A DNA stretch of 14,527 bases from contig JALWCD010000024.1 of the NCBI GenBank assembly GCA_027036915.1, positions 1 to 14,527 of the forward strand, written 5' to 3'. Shown here one piece after another: positions 7,222 through 14,527 of the stretch. The position numbers and the translations under genes are program-made. The DNA is from Thermodesulfatator sp. Its GTDB lineage: Bacteria > Desulfobacterota > Thermodesulfobacteria > Thermodesulfobacteriales > Thermodesulfobacteriaceae. Below the pieces are notes generated by a model, which was given only the letters and a program-made list of their open reading frames with translations, was not told where the DNA came from and made no database searches. Positions within the stretch are counted from its first letter, which is position 1. Each line of letters opens with the position of its first letter.

Positions 7222-7523
7222 GGTCTCCGGGTGCCCCGAACCTCAAGGGTTTCGGGGTTAAACGGGAAGCCGGTGAGAATCCGGCGCTGGCCCGCAACCG
7301 TGACCGGGGACGAAAGCCGCTGGGAGTCGGTTCTTTAAGCCGGCTCCCCGCCCGGGCGCTCAAGGGGCAGAAGCCCCGAGGGTTCCCGGGCGGGCCTGCC
7401 GGAAGCAAGGTTCCGGCAGGCGACAGGCCACTGGGTGGGCCACGGGCGAGAAAGGCCCGTAGGTCGCCCGGGAAGGCGCGGCGAGTAGGACGATCCGGAA
7501 GCCGGGATACCGGCCCGGAGGCC
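7222..7523 (+). promoter_or_regulatory. Cobalamin riboswitch aptamer
   Basis: The conserved cobalamin-riboswitch core is present in order: GGTGCC-like GGGTGCCCCGAA (7229-7240), GGGAAGCCGGTG (7264-7275), GAATCCGG (7277-7284), CCCGCAACCG (7291-7300), GCCACTGGG (7427-7435), GGGAAGGCGCG (7470-7480), GAGTAGGACGATCC (7483-7496) and the closing GCCGGGATACCGGCC (7501-7515). P1 pairs 7222-7231 with 7514-7523, ten pairs including one G-U. At about 300 nt it is longer than the usual roughly 200 nt. The excess is a variable region (about 7303-7426) with two perfect 10-bp hairpins: 7347-7356/7385-7394, which encloses a GGGGC/GCCCC hairpin, and 7395-7404/7411-7420. It binds cobalamin in the mRNA and here precedes a btuB-type gene. 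Confidence 0.95.
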
Positions 7524-7666
7524 GAAGAAGGGAGCGGAGCTTCGAGGCTAACTGCTCCGTTCCCGAGCGGAGAATGGGCCTCCGGGCGGAAAGCCCCGGG
7601 GCCGTCCCTCGGGAACTCCCCTCGAAGCTCCCTCCTTCGGAAAAATTTTGCGAAGGAGGGAGGCTT
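7524..7666 (+). promoter_or_regulatory. Riboswitch expression platform controlling translation of btuB
   Basis: A sequestering hairpin pairs 7625-7639 with 7651-7666 (core CTCCCTCCTTCG with CGAAGGAGGGAG) and buries the ribosome binding site GGAGGGAGG just before ATG 7667. No T-run follows, so control is probably at translation. The same left arm can instead pair with 7529-7547 (CCTCGAAGCTCC with GGAGCTTCGAGG is perfect, extending with one bulge), which would free the site. That partner can itself be tied up in hairpin 7530-7540/7554-7564. In addition, the P1 3' strand (7514-7523) is perfectly complementary to 7577-7586. These are mutually exclusive states. Confidence 0.75.
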
Positions 7667-9583
7667 ATGCGGCGAATCTGTTTCTGGGTTTTTGCGGTCT
7701 TCTTTTTCGGCCTCTTTTTTCCGGCCCTGGTCTTGGCCCAGGGAGGGACAGAGGCCGGCGAGGTGGTGGTCACCGCCACGCGGGTCGAAACCGACGTAAG
7801 GCACCTTCCGGATTCCGTAACGGTGGTCACTTCGGAGGAGATAGACCGGCGGGAGATCCAGGGGCTTTATCAGGCCCTGGAGGGATACCCCTCCATCTCC
7901 ATCAAGCACAACGGCTGGCTGGGACAGTGGGGCTACCTCAGGCTCAGAGGCGGCAAAAGCGAGCACACGGTGGTCCTTTTCGACGGGGTACGGATCTATG
8001 ACCCCTCCTACACCGCAAACGACTTCGGGGACCTCTGGTCCTGGTTCGATGCGGAAAACTTCGAGCGCATCGAGATCGTGCGCGGCCCCCAGAGTGCCCT
8101 CTACGGTTCGAACGCCATGAGCGGGGCGGTAAACCTCATTTCCCGCAAGGGGGGCGGCCCCTTCGAGGCCCGTCTCAAGGCCGGCTACGGACGGTACGAG
8201 ACCTGGCGGGGGACAGGCTATGTCAAGGGCTCGGCCGGGCCGGTGGGATATTTCCTGGGACTTTCCGGAGTGAACACCGACGGTCTTTACCGGGACGACG
8301 AATTCCGGCAGACCACCGTGGACCTCAACCTGAACACCCGCCCCTTCTCCGGACGCTCCGGGGCTCTGGGAACCCTCAAACTGGACTATACCCTGCGTTA
8401 TTCCTACGGGTATCTCAATTACCAGCAATGGGACTGGACAAGCTTCAAAGCCTATAACGACCCCCATGCCGAACGCCGTCAGCAGATCCAGATCCACCAC
8501 TTCACCATCTCCGGGGAGATCCTCCCCTGGTGGAAGAGTCGTCTCACCCTGGGCTATCACCTGACACGCCGGGACTATCTGGATCGGGACGACGGTATCC
8601 TGGGATACCGGCCCGACGGTTCCGCGGTCACGGACAGCTACTGGGACGGTTTTTATCGCGGCCGGGTCTATCCGGTGGTCTTTCAGAACGATTTTCACCT
8701 CCGGGAATGGGGCATCCTCACCGCCGGGGTGGAATACTACGAGGAAAAAGCGGACTTTTTCAGCGCCTCCTCCTGGGGCACCAAGGATTACGACGACGAG
8801 GTGCATACCACCTCCTACTTCGCCAACCTGTTTTTGACCCTGCTTGAGGACCGGCTGGCCGTAAACCTGGGCGGCCGCCTCGACGACCACCAGGAGTTCG
8901 GTACCCACTTCACCTACAAGCTCGGGGTGGCCTACTTTCTGACCGAGACCCTCAAGATCAAAGGAAACCTCGCCACCGGCTTCCGGGCTCCCTCGCTTTT
9001 CAACCTTTATGATCCGCGTTACGGCAACCCGGATCTTGATCCGGAGGAGAGCACCGGGGGCGACGTAGGCCTGGAGCAGGAACTTTTCGGGGGCAAATTG
9101 CGCTGGGCTCTCACCTGGTTCAACACCCATTACGAGGAGCGCATAAGCTTCAATTACGCCACCTGGCGCTACTACAACTCCGGCGGCGGGGTGGCCACCG
9201 GGCTTGAGGCCGAGTTCGAAGCCCGACCCTACGAATGGCTCGCACTTTCAGTGAATTACACCTACACCGAAGGACAGGAGGACGACACCGAAAACCTGGC
9301 CCTGGTTCCTCATCATCAGCTCGGGGCCCGGGCCACGGTGAAGTGGCGGAAATGGACCTTAAACCTTTACTATAAATATGTAGGAAAGCGCCCGGCCTAC
9401 GACCATGAGCACATGATCCCGGACTACAGCCGGGTGGACCTTACCGGAAGCTACGCCGCAAACGAACGCCTGACCTTCTTCTTCCGCGTGGAAAACCTCT
9501 TCGATACGGACTACGAATGGGGCGCGGGGTATCGAGCGCCGGGCTTTACCCTTTTCGGAGGGCTCAAGATCAGGGCCTTTTGA
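7667..9583 (+). CDS. btuB: TonB-dependent outer-membrane cobalamin/corrinoid receptor, BtuB-like
   Basis: 638 residues from ATG 7667, which follows the riboswitch-controlled site GGAGGGAGG. Upstream in-frame codons lie inside the riboswitch and are not coding. There is a signal peptide (1 to about 25, ending LVLAQ), a TonB box EVVVTATRVET just after, then a plug domain (SVTVVTSEEIDRREIQGL, LFDGVRIYDP, IEIVRGPQSALYGSNAMSGAVNLI) and a 22-strand-type barrel ending in GLKIRAF with the terminal Phe needed for barrel assembly. The family imports substrates across the outer membrane using TonB-ExbBD energy; none of these partners is in the window. The cobalamin riboswitch makes a corrinoid the likely substrate. 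A strong terminator follows. Confidence 0.93.
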   Translation: MRRICFWVFAVFFFGLFFPALVLAQGGTEAGEVVVTATRVETDVRHLPDSVTVVTSEEIDRREIQGLYQALEGYPSISIKHNGWLGQWGYLRLRGGKSEHTVVLFDGVRIYDPSYTANDFGDLWSWFDAENFERIEIVRGPQSALYGSNAMSGAVNLISRKGGGPFEARLKAGYGRYETWRGTGYVKGSAGPVGYFLGLSGVNTDGLYRDDEFRQTTVDLNLNTRPFSGRSGALGTLKLDYTLRYSYGYLNYQQWDWTSFKAYNDPHAERRQQIQIHHFTISGEILPWWKSRLTLGYHLTRRDYLDRDDGILGYRPDGSAVTDSYWDGFYRGRVYPVVFQNDFHLREWGILTAGVEYYEEKADFFSASSWGTKDYDDEVHTTSYFANLFLTLLEDRLAVNLGGRLDDHQEFGTHFTYKLGVAYFLTETLKIKGNLATGFRAPSLFNLYDPRYGNPDLDPEESTGGDVGLEQELFGGKLRWALTWFNTHYEERISFNYATWRYYNSGGGVATGLEAEFEARPYEWLALSVNYTYTEGQEDDTENLALVPHHQLGARATVKWRKWTLNLYYKYVGKRPAYDHEHMIPDYSRVDLTGSYAANERLTFFFRVENLFDTDYEWGAGYRAPGFTLFGGLKIRAF

Positions 9584-9630
9584 GCCGTGGGCTACACTTC
9601 CTCCCCCACCCAGCCCCACACCTCCTCATA

Positions 9631-9666
9631 CCCGGGGCGGGCTTTCTGCCCGCCCCGGGGTTTTTT
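9631..9666 (+). terminator. Intrinsic terminator after btuB
   Basis: A perfect 12-bp GC stem, CCCGGGGCGGGC (9631-9642) with GCCCGCCCCGGG (9648-9659), has a 5-base loop and is followed by six T residues (9661-9666). There is no A-run on the left side, so it works only for rightward transcription. It lies 48 bases after the btuB stop and before cobN. The short stretch from it to the cobN start (9667-9737) shows no convincing promoter. Confidence 0.92.
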
Positions 9667-9737
9667 CCTTAAAACTTCCTGGAGATTCCGGCCTGTTTCA
9701 AGACCGCATTGGCGGTATGGCGGGATTTAAAGGAACT

Positions 9738-12700
9738 ATGATTCTCTACTATACTACCACAGGGACTGAGCTTGGAGCGCTGGAGGAGGCGGCAAGGGAG
9801 CTTGCGCGGCAGGGGATACGCCTGCCCCTCCGGGTCCTTTTCCGGGAGACGGTCCCCGGACCGGGGGAGCTTTCCGCACTTTCCCGTAAGGCCCGGGCCT
9901 TGGTGCTTCTTCCCCACGGAGGCCCGGAAAGCCTTCCCGGCCTTGAGGTGCTCCTTGAGAACTTCTCCGGCGAAATCGTCCATGTCCAGCCGGTTTCCGG
10001 AAGTCCGGCGGACCTCGCCCTGGTGGAGGAGCATGCCCGGCCCCGAAACGAGGCCTTTGAGAAACGGGTAAGGTATCTCTCCTACGGAGGGCCGGAAAAC
10101 CTCAAAAACTTCTGCCTTCAGCTCCTCTCGGAACTGGGGGAGAAGGTGCCGCCTCCCGCCCCTCCGAAAAGACCTCCCTCGGAGGGGATCTGGCATCCCG
10201 CGGGCGGCTTTTTCCCGGATCTCGAGGGCTACCTTTCCTGGCTCAAAGGGTATCTCGGGGAAAGACGCTCCCTCGTGGGGATCTGGTTCTATCAGGGCTA
10301 CTTCGTGAACGGAGATCTCGCGCCGATCTCCGCCCTGGTCGAGGAACTCGAAAGGCGGGGTCTTGCGGCGCTTCCGGTCTTCCACCGGCGTTTCGTGGCC
10401 GAAGGCGAGGGGCTTTCCCCGAACCGGGTGGCCGAAGCCTTCTTCAAAAAAGAAGGTCGGCCCGTGATCTCCGTCCTCATCAACCTTCAGCCCTTTTCTC
10501 ACCGGCTGCTCTGGCCGGAGACCGGGGAGATCTACCCCTGCCTCGGAGTGCCCGTGGTGCACGGGATCGTGAGTTTCTCCGAGCCCGAAGCCTGGAGGGA
10601 GTCGCCGGCGGGGCTTTCCCCGCTTGAGGTCTCGATATCCGTGGCCCAGCCCGAGTTCGACGGAGTAATCGTCTCCCGGGTGGTGGCCGGAAGACGCACC
10701 GGAGAGGTCTCGGAGATCCTGGGGGTTCCGGTGCCGCGGCTTTCCCCGGTGGAGGAGGGGATCAGGGCCGTGGTCGAGGAGGCCGCGGCCTGGGTCAGAC
10801 TGCGCGAGACTCCGCCGGAGAAACGCCGCCTCGCCATCGTCCTCCACCACTACCCGCCCCGGGAAGACCGCCTGGGTTGCGCCTTCGGGCTCGACAGCTT
10901 CGCCTCCGTGGCCCGGCTGCTTGAGCGCCTGGCCCGGGAGGGCCTGCAGGTGGAAAAACTCTACGGGCCCGAGGAGCTCGCGGAGGCCGTAAGACATTCC
11001 CAGATTTACGACACCCGGTATCTCTCCCCTCAGGAGATCCGCTGGCGGGCCGCGGTGCGCTGGCCGGCCGAGGCCTTCCGCCCCCACTACGAAAGGCTGC
11101 CGGAGGATACCCGCCGCAAACTTGAAAAATACTGGGGCCCTTTCCCCGGAGATTTTCTGGTTGAAAACGGTGAATTCCTTTTCTCCGGGGTGTGGAACGG
11201 AAGCATCTTCATCGCCCTTCAGCCCCCGCGCGGGAAGATCGAAAGGCTCACCTCCGGAGCCATCCACGATCCCGACCTTCCCCCGCCTTATCATTATCTG
11301 GCCTTTTACGCCTGGCTTCGGGAGGAATTCCGGGCGCACGCGGTGGTCCACGTGGGCAAACACGGAACGCTCGAGTGGCTTCCGGGAAAGGCCGTGGGGC
11401 TTTCGGAGGGGTGTTTCCCGGCCGCGGCTCTGGGGCCGCTTCCCAACCTCTATCCCTACATCGTGAACAACCCCGGAGAGGGCACCCAGGCCAAGCGTCG
11501 CAGTCACGCGGTGATCGTCTCGCACCTTCCCCCGGCCAGACAGAAGGCCGGGCTTCACGGTCCCCTGGCCGAACTCTCCGAACTTCTTTCCGCATACCGG
11601 GAAACCGCCGCGGAGAACCCCGCCCTGGCTCGATCCCTCCGGGAAAAAATCCTCGCTCTCGTTCGCCAAGAGGAACTCTTTGCCGAGATCGGGGGTTCTC
11701 CAGAGGAGGCCGAGCGCGATCCCGAGGGGTTCCTTCTTCGGCTCCACGAGTACCTGGAGGAGGTGGCCGAGACCTACATCAACCGGGGACTTCACGTGCT
11801 AGGGGTACCTCCGGAAGGCGAGGCCCTTTCGGAGACCGTCTCCGCCATCCGGCGTCGTACGGAGCTTCCGGAAGCCCGCCTCCGGGAACTTCTTTCCCGG
11901 GCCACCGAGGAGATGGACCATCTTCTTTCCGGACTTTCGGGAGGCTTCGTCCCGCCCGGGGCTTCGGGAGCCGTGACCCGCGGGGCGGTGGAGGCCCTGC
12001 CCACCGGGCGCAACTTTTACAGCGTGGATCCCCTGAGGGTTCCCTCGCGAGAGGCTTTCGAGCGGGGAAGACGCCAGGCCGAGGCCCTGCTCGAACGCCA
12101 CCTTCGGGATCACGGCCGCCTCCCCCGGACGCTCTCCATGGTGCTCTGGGGTTCCCCCACCATGCGCACCCGGGGCGAGGATTTTGCCTGCGCCCTGTGG
12201 CTTATCGGGGCAAGGCCCGTCTGGCGGGAGGACGGACGGGTAAAGGGCCTCGAGGTGGTACCCCTTTCGGAGCTCGGCCGGGCCCGGGTGGACGTGACCC
12301 TCACCGTGAGCGGTTTTTTCCGGGACGCCTTCCGCAACCTCATGGAACTCTTCGACCGGGCGGTGGCCGAGGTGGCCTCGCTTCCCGAACCCCCGGAGAT
12401 GAATCCCCTGGCGGAAAACTTCCGCCGGGATCTCGAAAGACTCCTTGCGCGGGGGCTTCCCGAAGTGGAGGCCCGACGGCGGGCCCGCTTTCGGGTCTTC
12501 TCCGAGGCCCCCGGAACCTACGGAAACGGGGTCAACGATCTGCTGGACGCCGGGGCCTGGAAGAGCCGCCGGGACCTGGGAGAGGTCTACCTTCGGACCA
12601 TGGGCCACGCTTACGGGGAGGGGGCTTACGGCGTTTCCGCCGGGGAGGAGCTGCGTTCCGTGCTCTCCCGCACGGAGGTCACCTACAAGAACGAGGACAC

Positions 12701-13202
12701 CCGGGAGGTGGACATCCTCTCCTGCGACTGCTTCAACGCCTACCACGGGGGCCTCAACGCCGCGGTGGAGAGCCTTTCCGGCAAGGCCCCGGTCTCCTAT
12801 TCGGCCTCAAGCGAAGACCCGGAACGCCCCCGGATACGCACCACCGCCGAGGAGATGCGTTTCCTTTTCCGGATCAAGGTCTTAAATCCCCGCTGGATCG
12901 AGGGGCTGAAACAGCACGGTTTCAAAGGGGCCGGGGATCTCTCCCGGATGGTGGACCTGGTCTTTCACTGGGACGCCACGAGCGATGTGGTCTCGGATCG
13001 GATGTGGGAGGAGCTGAGCCGGACCTACGCTCTGTCTCCGGAAATGCGGGAGTTTTTCCGGAAGTATAACCCCGCGGCCCTTCTCAATATCGTGGAACGC
13101 CTGCTTGAGGCCGCCCATCGCGGCCTCTGGAAAAACCCCGACCCGCAACTCCTCGAACACCTGCGGGATCTATTCCTGGAGATGGAAAGGGAGGTGGAAT
13201 GA
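9738..13202 (+). CDS. cobN: CobN-family cobaltochelatase large subunit (or related chelatase)
   Basis: 1154 residues from ATG 9738, which has AAAGGA close upstream; an in-frame ATG at 9717 adds 7 residues but has no visible ribosome binding site. The hallmark of the CobN/ChlH family is present at about 536-551, VVHVGKHGTLEWLPGK, followed by LPNLYPYIVNNPGEGTQAKRR. Near 994 is SCDCFNAYHGGLNAA, and the C-terminus has LNPRWIEGLKQHGFKGA and NIVERLLEAAHRGLW. No signal peptide is visible. CobN inserts cobalt into the corrin ring with the ATPase subunits CobS and CobT, neither of which is in the window. Lying between btuB and cbiZ, it sits in a corrinoid uptake/salvage group rather than a biosynthetic one, so metal insertion into or removal from imported tetrapyrroles is also possible (inference). 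It overlaps cbiZ by ATGA. Confidence 0.88.
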   Translation: MILYYTTTGTELGALEEAARELARQGIRLPLRVLFRETVPGPGELSALSRKARALVLLPHGGPESLPGLEVLLENFSGEIVHVQPVSGSPADLALVEEHARPRNEAFEKRVRYLSYGGPENLKNFCLQLLSELGEKVPPPAPPKRPPSEGIWHPAGGFFPDLEGYLSWLKGYLGERRSLVGIWFYQGYFVNGDLAPISALVEELERRGLAALPVFHRRFVAEGEGLSPNRVAEAFFKKEGRPVISVLINLQPFSHRLLWPETGEIYPCLGVPVVHGIVSFSEPEAWRESPAGLSPLEVSISVAQPEFDGVIVSRVVAGRRTGEVSEILGVPVPRLSPVEEGIRAVVEEAAAWVRLRETPPEKRRLAIVLHHYPPREDRLGCAFGLDSFASVARLLERLAREGLQVEKLYGPEELAEAVRHSQIYDTRYLSPQEIRWRAAVRWPAEAFRPHYERLPEDTRRKLEKYWGPFPGDFLVENGEFLFSGVWNGSIFIALQPPRGKIERLTSGAIHDPDLPPPYHYLAFYAWLREEFRAHAVVHVGKHGTLEWLPGKAVGLSEGCFPAAALGPLPNLYPYIVNNPGEGTQAKRRSHAVIVSHLPPARQKAGLHGPLAELSELLSAYRETAAENPALARSLREKILALVRQEELFAEIGGSPEEAERDPEGFLLRLHEYLEEVAETYINRGLHVLGVPPEGEALSETVSAIRRRTELPEARLRELLSRATEEMDHLLSGLSGGFVPPGASGAVTRGAVEALPTGRNFYSVDPLRVPSREAFERGRRQAEALLERHLRDHGRLPRTLSMVLWGSPTMRTRGEDFACALWLIGARPVWREDGRVKGLEVVPLSELGRARVDVTLTVSGFFRDAFRNLMELFDRAVAEVASLPEPPEMNPLAENFRRDLERLLARGLPEVEARRRARFRVFSEAPGTYGNGVNDLLDAGAWKSRRDLGEVYLRTMGHAYGEGAYGVSAGEELRSVLSRTEVTYKNEDTREVDILSCDCFNAYHGGLNAAVESLSGKAPVSYSASSEDPERPRIRTTAEEMRFLFRIKVLNPRWIEGLKQHGFKGAGDLSRMVDLVFHWDATSDVVSDRMWEELSRTYALSPEMREFFRKYNPAALLNIVERLLEAAHRGLWKNPDPQLLEHLRDLFLEMEREVE

Positions 13203-14398
13203 CCGAAATAATGAAGCCTTACGAGGGGCTGGTAATCCGGCGGGGTGAGCGCCTCCTGTGTGCGGAACTTCTCCGGCCGCACGCCGTGATTTCCACCTGT
13301 CGGGTGAACGGTGGGATACGGGAGGGGGTGCGCTTCGTGGCCAACCACCAGGCCTGCGAACCCAAACCGCACCCGGACTGTGAACACCGCCGGTGTCTTG
13401 CGGCCCGGGACCCGCAGGGATATCACCGGCTGATCTGTGACTACCACGGTCTTCCCCCGGAGGAGACCGTCCTCCTCGGCACCGCGGCCAACATGTATAT
13501 GGCCGGTTTTTCCCGGAAGGTCTTTCCCTCCCCGGAGGGAGGTGGCGAGCTTGTGGTCTTCTGTGCGGCCACCGCCGGGGTGGAGACCAACGCCGGCCGG
13601 GCCGGAGACCCCGCCCATTTTTACGAGGAGGAAGGCCGTTTCCTGCGGCTTTCCGGAGAAGACCCGGCTTGCGATCGCGGGGGCACCATCGTCCTCATGC
13701 TTTTCATCAACCGGGCCCTCACGCCCGGAGCCCTGGTGCGTACGGTGAAGATGGCCACCGAGGCCAAGGTCACGGTACTAGAGGAACTGCACGTGGCCTC
13801 CCGCTATTCCTGCGGCCGGGCCACCGGGACCGGCACGGACCAGATCGCGGTGGCGGCGCTCTCCCACGGAGGGCGCCCCCTTTCCGGGGCCGGGAAACAC
13901 ACGAAACTCGGGGAACTCATTGCGCTTTCCGTGCGCGAGGCCCTCTTCCGGGCACTGGCCCTGCAGAACAAGCTTACCCCGGAACTGGTGCGTTACGCCC
14001 CGAGGCTGCTTGCCCGCTACGGTCTCGAGGAAGATAGCCTGCTCTCGACCCTTAAGGAGTACCTTCCCGCCCCGGTCCACGCCTGGCTCATCCGCAACCG
14101 GCGCCCCATCCTGGGCGATCTCGCGCTGGTCTCCCATCTCCTGGCCTACATCCACCTCTGGGACCAGGTGCGCTACGGAATCGTGCCGGAGGAGGTGGCC
14201 GGAGAGATCCTTCTTGACCAGGCCGCCCTTCTCGCCTGCGCCCTTTCCCAGAGACGGGAGGACTTTGCGCGTTATCACGCGGAGCTTTCCCCGAAAAAGG
14301 GCGACCCGCGGGAGCTTCTGCTTGCGGCCCTGGCCCTGGGGTTTGTCGCCAAGTGGCATCACGAACTCGGCCGGAGGGCCGGTGTAATCCCGGAATGA
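13199..14398 (+). CDS. cbiZ: Adenosylcobinamide amidohydrolase CbiZ, Cys-rich and C-terminally extended
   Basis: 399 residues. The CbiZ domain (about 20-255) shows HAVISTCRVNGGIREGVRF (28-46), ETVLLGTAANM (89-99), ATAGVETNAGRAGDPAH (124-140), LTPGALVRTVKMATEAKV (174-191), ATGTGTDQIAVAA (208-220) and GKHTKLGELIALSV (232-245). The family hydrolyses the amide bond joining the aminopropanol or nucleotide-loop side chain to the corrin, giving adenosylcobyric acid for remodelling into the cell's preferred cobamide. Unusual here are inserts with many cysteines (C53, C61, C66, C80, C122, C158, C205) and a helical tail of about 140 residues (about 258-399) that I do not recognise. GGGAGG precedes the start. 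It overlaps cobN and the following lipoprotein gene by ATGA, so the three are probably co-translated. Confidence 0.9.
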   Translation: MTEIMKPYEGLVIRRGERLLCAELLRPHAVISTCRVNGGIREGVRFVANHQACEPKPHPDCEHRRCLAARDPQGYHRLICDYHGLPPEETVLLGTAANMYMAGFSRKVFPSPEGGGELVVFCAATAGVETNAGRAGDPAHFYEEEGRFLRLSGEDPACDRGGTIVLMLFINRALTPGALVRTVKMATEAKVTVLEELHVASRYSCGRATGTGTDQIAVAALSHGGRPLSGAGKHTKLGELIALSVREALFRALALQNKLTPELVRYAPRLLARYGLEEDSLLSTLKEYLPAPVHAWLIRNRRPILGDLALVSHLLAYIHLWDQVRYGIVPEEVAGEILLDQAALLACALSQRREDFARYHAELSPKKGDPRELLLAALALGFVAKWHHELGRRAGVIPE

Positions 14399-14527
14399 AA
14401 CCGCTGGTTCTCGTCCTCATAGGCGGCCTTTGCCTGGCAACGCTTTCCTCCTGCCGGAAGCCCGCCGAAGCCCCGCCCCGGGCCGCCTTCGTGCCCCTGG
14501 GGCTTGAGGTCTCAGGCAGAACCTCGG
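14395..14527 (+). CDS. Lipoprotein, N-terminal part only (cut by window edge)
   Basis: 44 residues are visible. MKPLVLVLIGGLCLATLSSC is a lipoprotein signal peptide with lipobox LSSC (acylated Cys at 20), followed by a Pro/Ala-rich linker (RKPAEAPPRAA) and FVPLGLEVSGRTS, where the window ends. The gene begins within cbiZ by ATGA overlap, so it is part of the same operon. The mature part is too short to identify. A periplasmic corrinoid-binding protein such as BtuF would suit the context, but the visible residues do not show the typical BtuF start. Confidence 0.72.
   Translation, partial: MKPLVLVLIGGLCLATLSSCRKPAEAPPRAAFVPLGLEVSGRTS

Noticed and set aside
7628..7662. Riboswitch hairpin as a transcription terminator
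   Set aside because: The stem is strong but is followed by GCTTATG rather than a T-run, and its right arm contains the ribosome binding site, so translational control fits better.
7574..7666. Upstream start for btuB adding 31 residues
   Set aside because: These bases form the riboswitch expression platform. ATG 7667 is followed directly by a signal peptide and preceded by a strong ribosome binding site.
6854..9130. 758-residue open frame on the minus strand across the porin end, riboswitch and btuB
   Set aside because: It runs antisense to two well-supported genes and through a structured RNA, is rich in Pro/Gly/Arg with no recognisable domain, and is explained by the high GC of the region.
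9669..11795. 708-residue minus-strand open frame opposite cobN
   Set aside because: It is a codon-bias shadow of cobN, with no domain features and low-complexity composition.
11192..13069. 625-residue plus-strand open frame in a second frame of cobN
   Set aside because: It is extremely Arg/Gly/Pro-rich, as expected from an out-of-frame reading, while the cobN frame carries conserved motifs throughout.

Overview
The window comes from a GC-rich, Gram-negative bacterium: it encodes two outer-membrane beta-barrels (a porin and a TonB-dependent receptor) and ends inside a lipoprotein gene. Ferrous-iron uptake by FeoAB, corrinoid salvage by CbiZ and a CobN-type chelatase, and a Ser/Thr kinase fused to a sulfatase-modifying-type domain fit an anaerobe, perhaps thermophilic and of the Desulfobacterota/Thermodesulfobacteriota type. 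That placement is inference from gene content only. I see no rRNA, tRNA, insertion sequence, integrase or CRISPR array.

Layout. (1) 39-2601, minus strand: a two-gene signalling unit, a PP2C-type phosphatase followed one base later by a transmembrane Ser/Thr kinase with a degenerate FGE-like outer domain. Bases 1-42 may hold the convergent end of a neighbouring gene. (2) 2602-2762: an AT-rich divergent intergenic region with a candidate promoter pointing right. (3) 2763-5628, plus strand: a tightly packed ferrous-iron uptake operon: an unusual FeoA-like protein with a Cys/Gly/Arg-rich insert, a standard FeoA, FeoB, and a 46-residue FeoB-associated Cys-rich membrane protein. (4) 5687-7174: a coiled-coil porin resembling LbtU/OprB-type porins. 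The same 21-bp element (one mismatch) lies just before the ribosome binding sites of the feo operon and of the porin, so the two are probably co-regulated. (5) 7222-7666: a large cobalamin riboswitch whose expression platform can pair in mutually exclusive ways around the btuB ribosome binding site. (6) 7667-9583: a BtuB-type TonB-dependent corrinoid receptor, closed by a strong intrinsic terminator. (7) 9738-14527: cobN, cbiZ and the start of a lipoprotein gene, joined by 4-base ATGA overlaps.

How it works together. The left half is iron: the porin would admit iron or an iron complex across the outer membrane, FeoB moves Fe2+ across the inner membrane, and the FeoA-type and Cys-rich small proteins assist it. 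The right half is corrinoids: BtuB imports them, a riboswitch shuts off BtuB when cobalamin is sufficient, CbiZ cleaves the amide linkage of imported corrinoids so that they can be rebuilt, and CobN is a cobaltochelatase-family protein whose task in this salvage setting is unclear. The least ordinary points are the shared 21-bp element, the Cys-rich FeoA variant, the elaborate riboswitch platform, and the CobN plus Cys-rich CbiZ pair lying behind a terminator.
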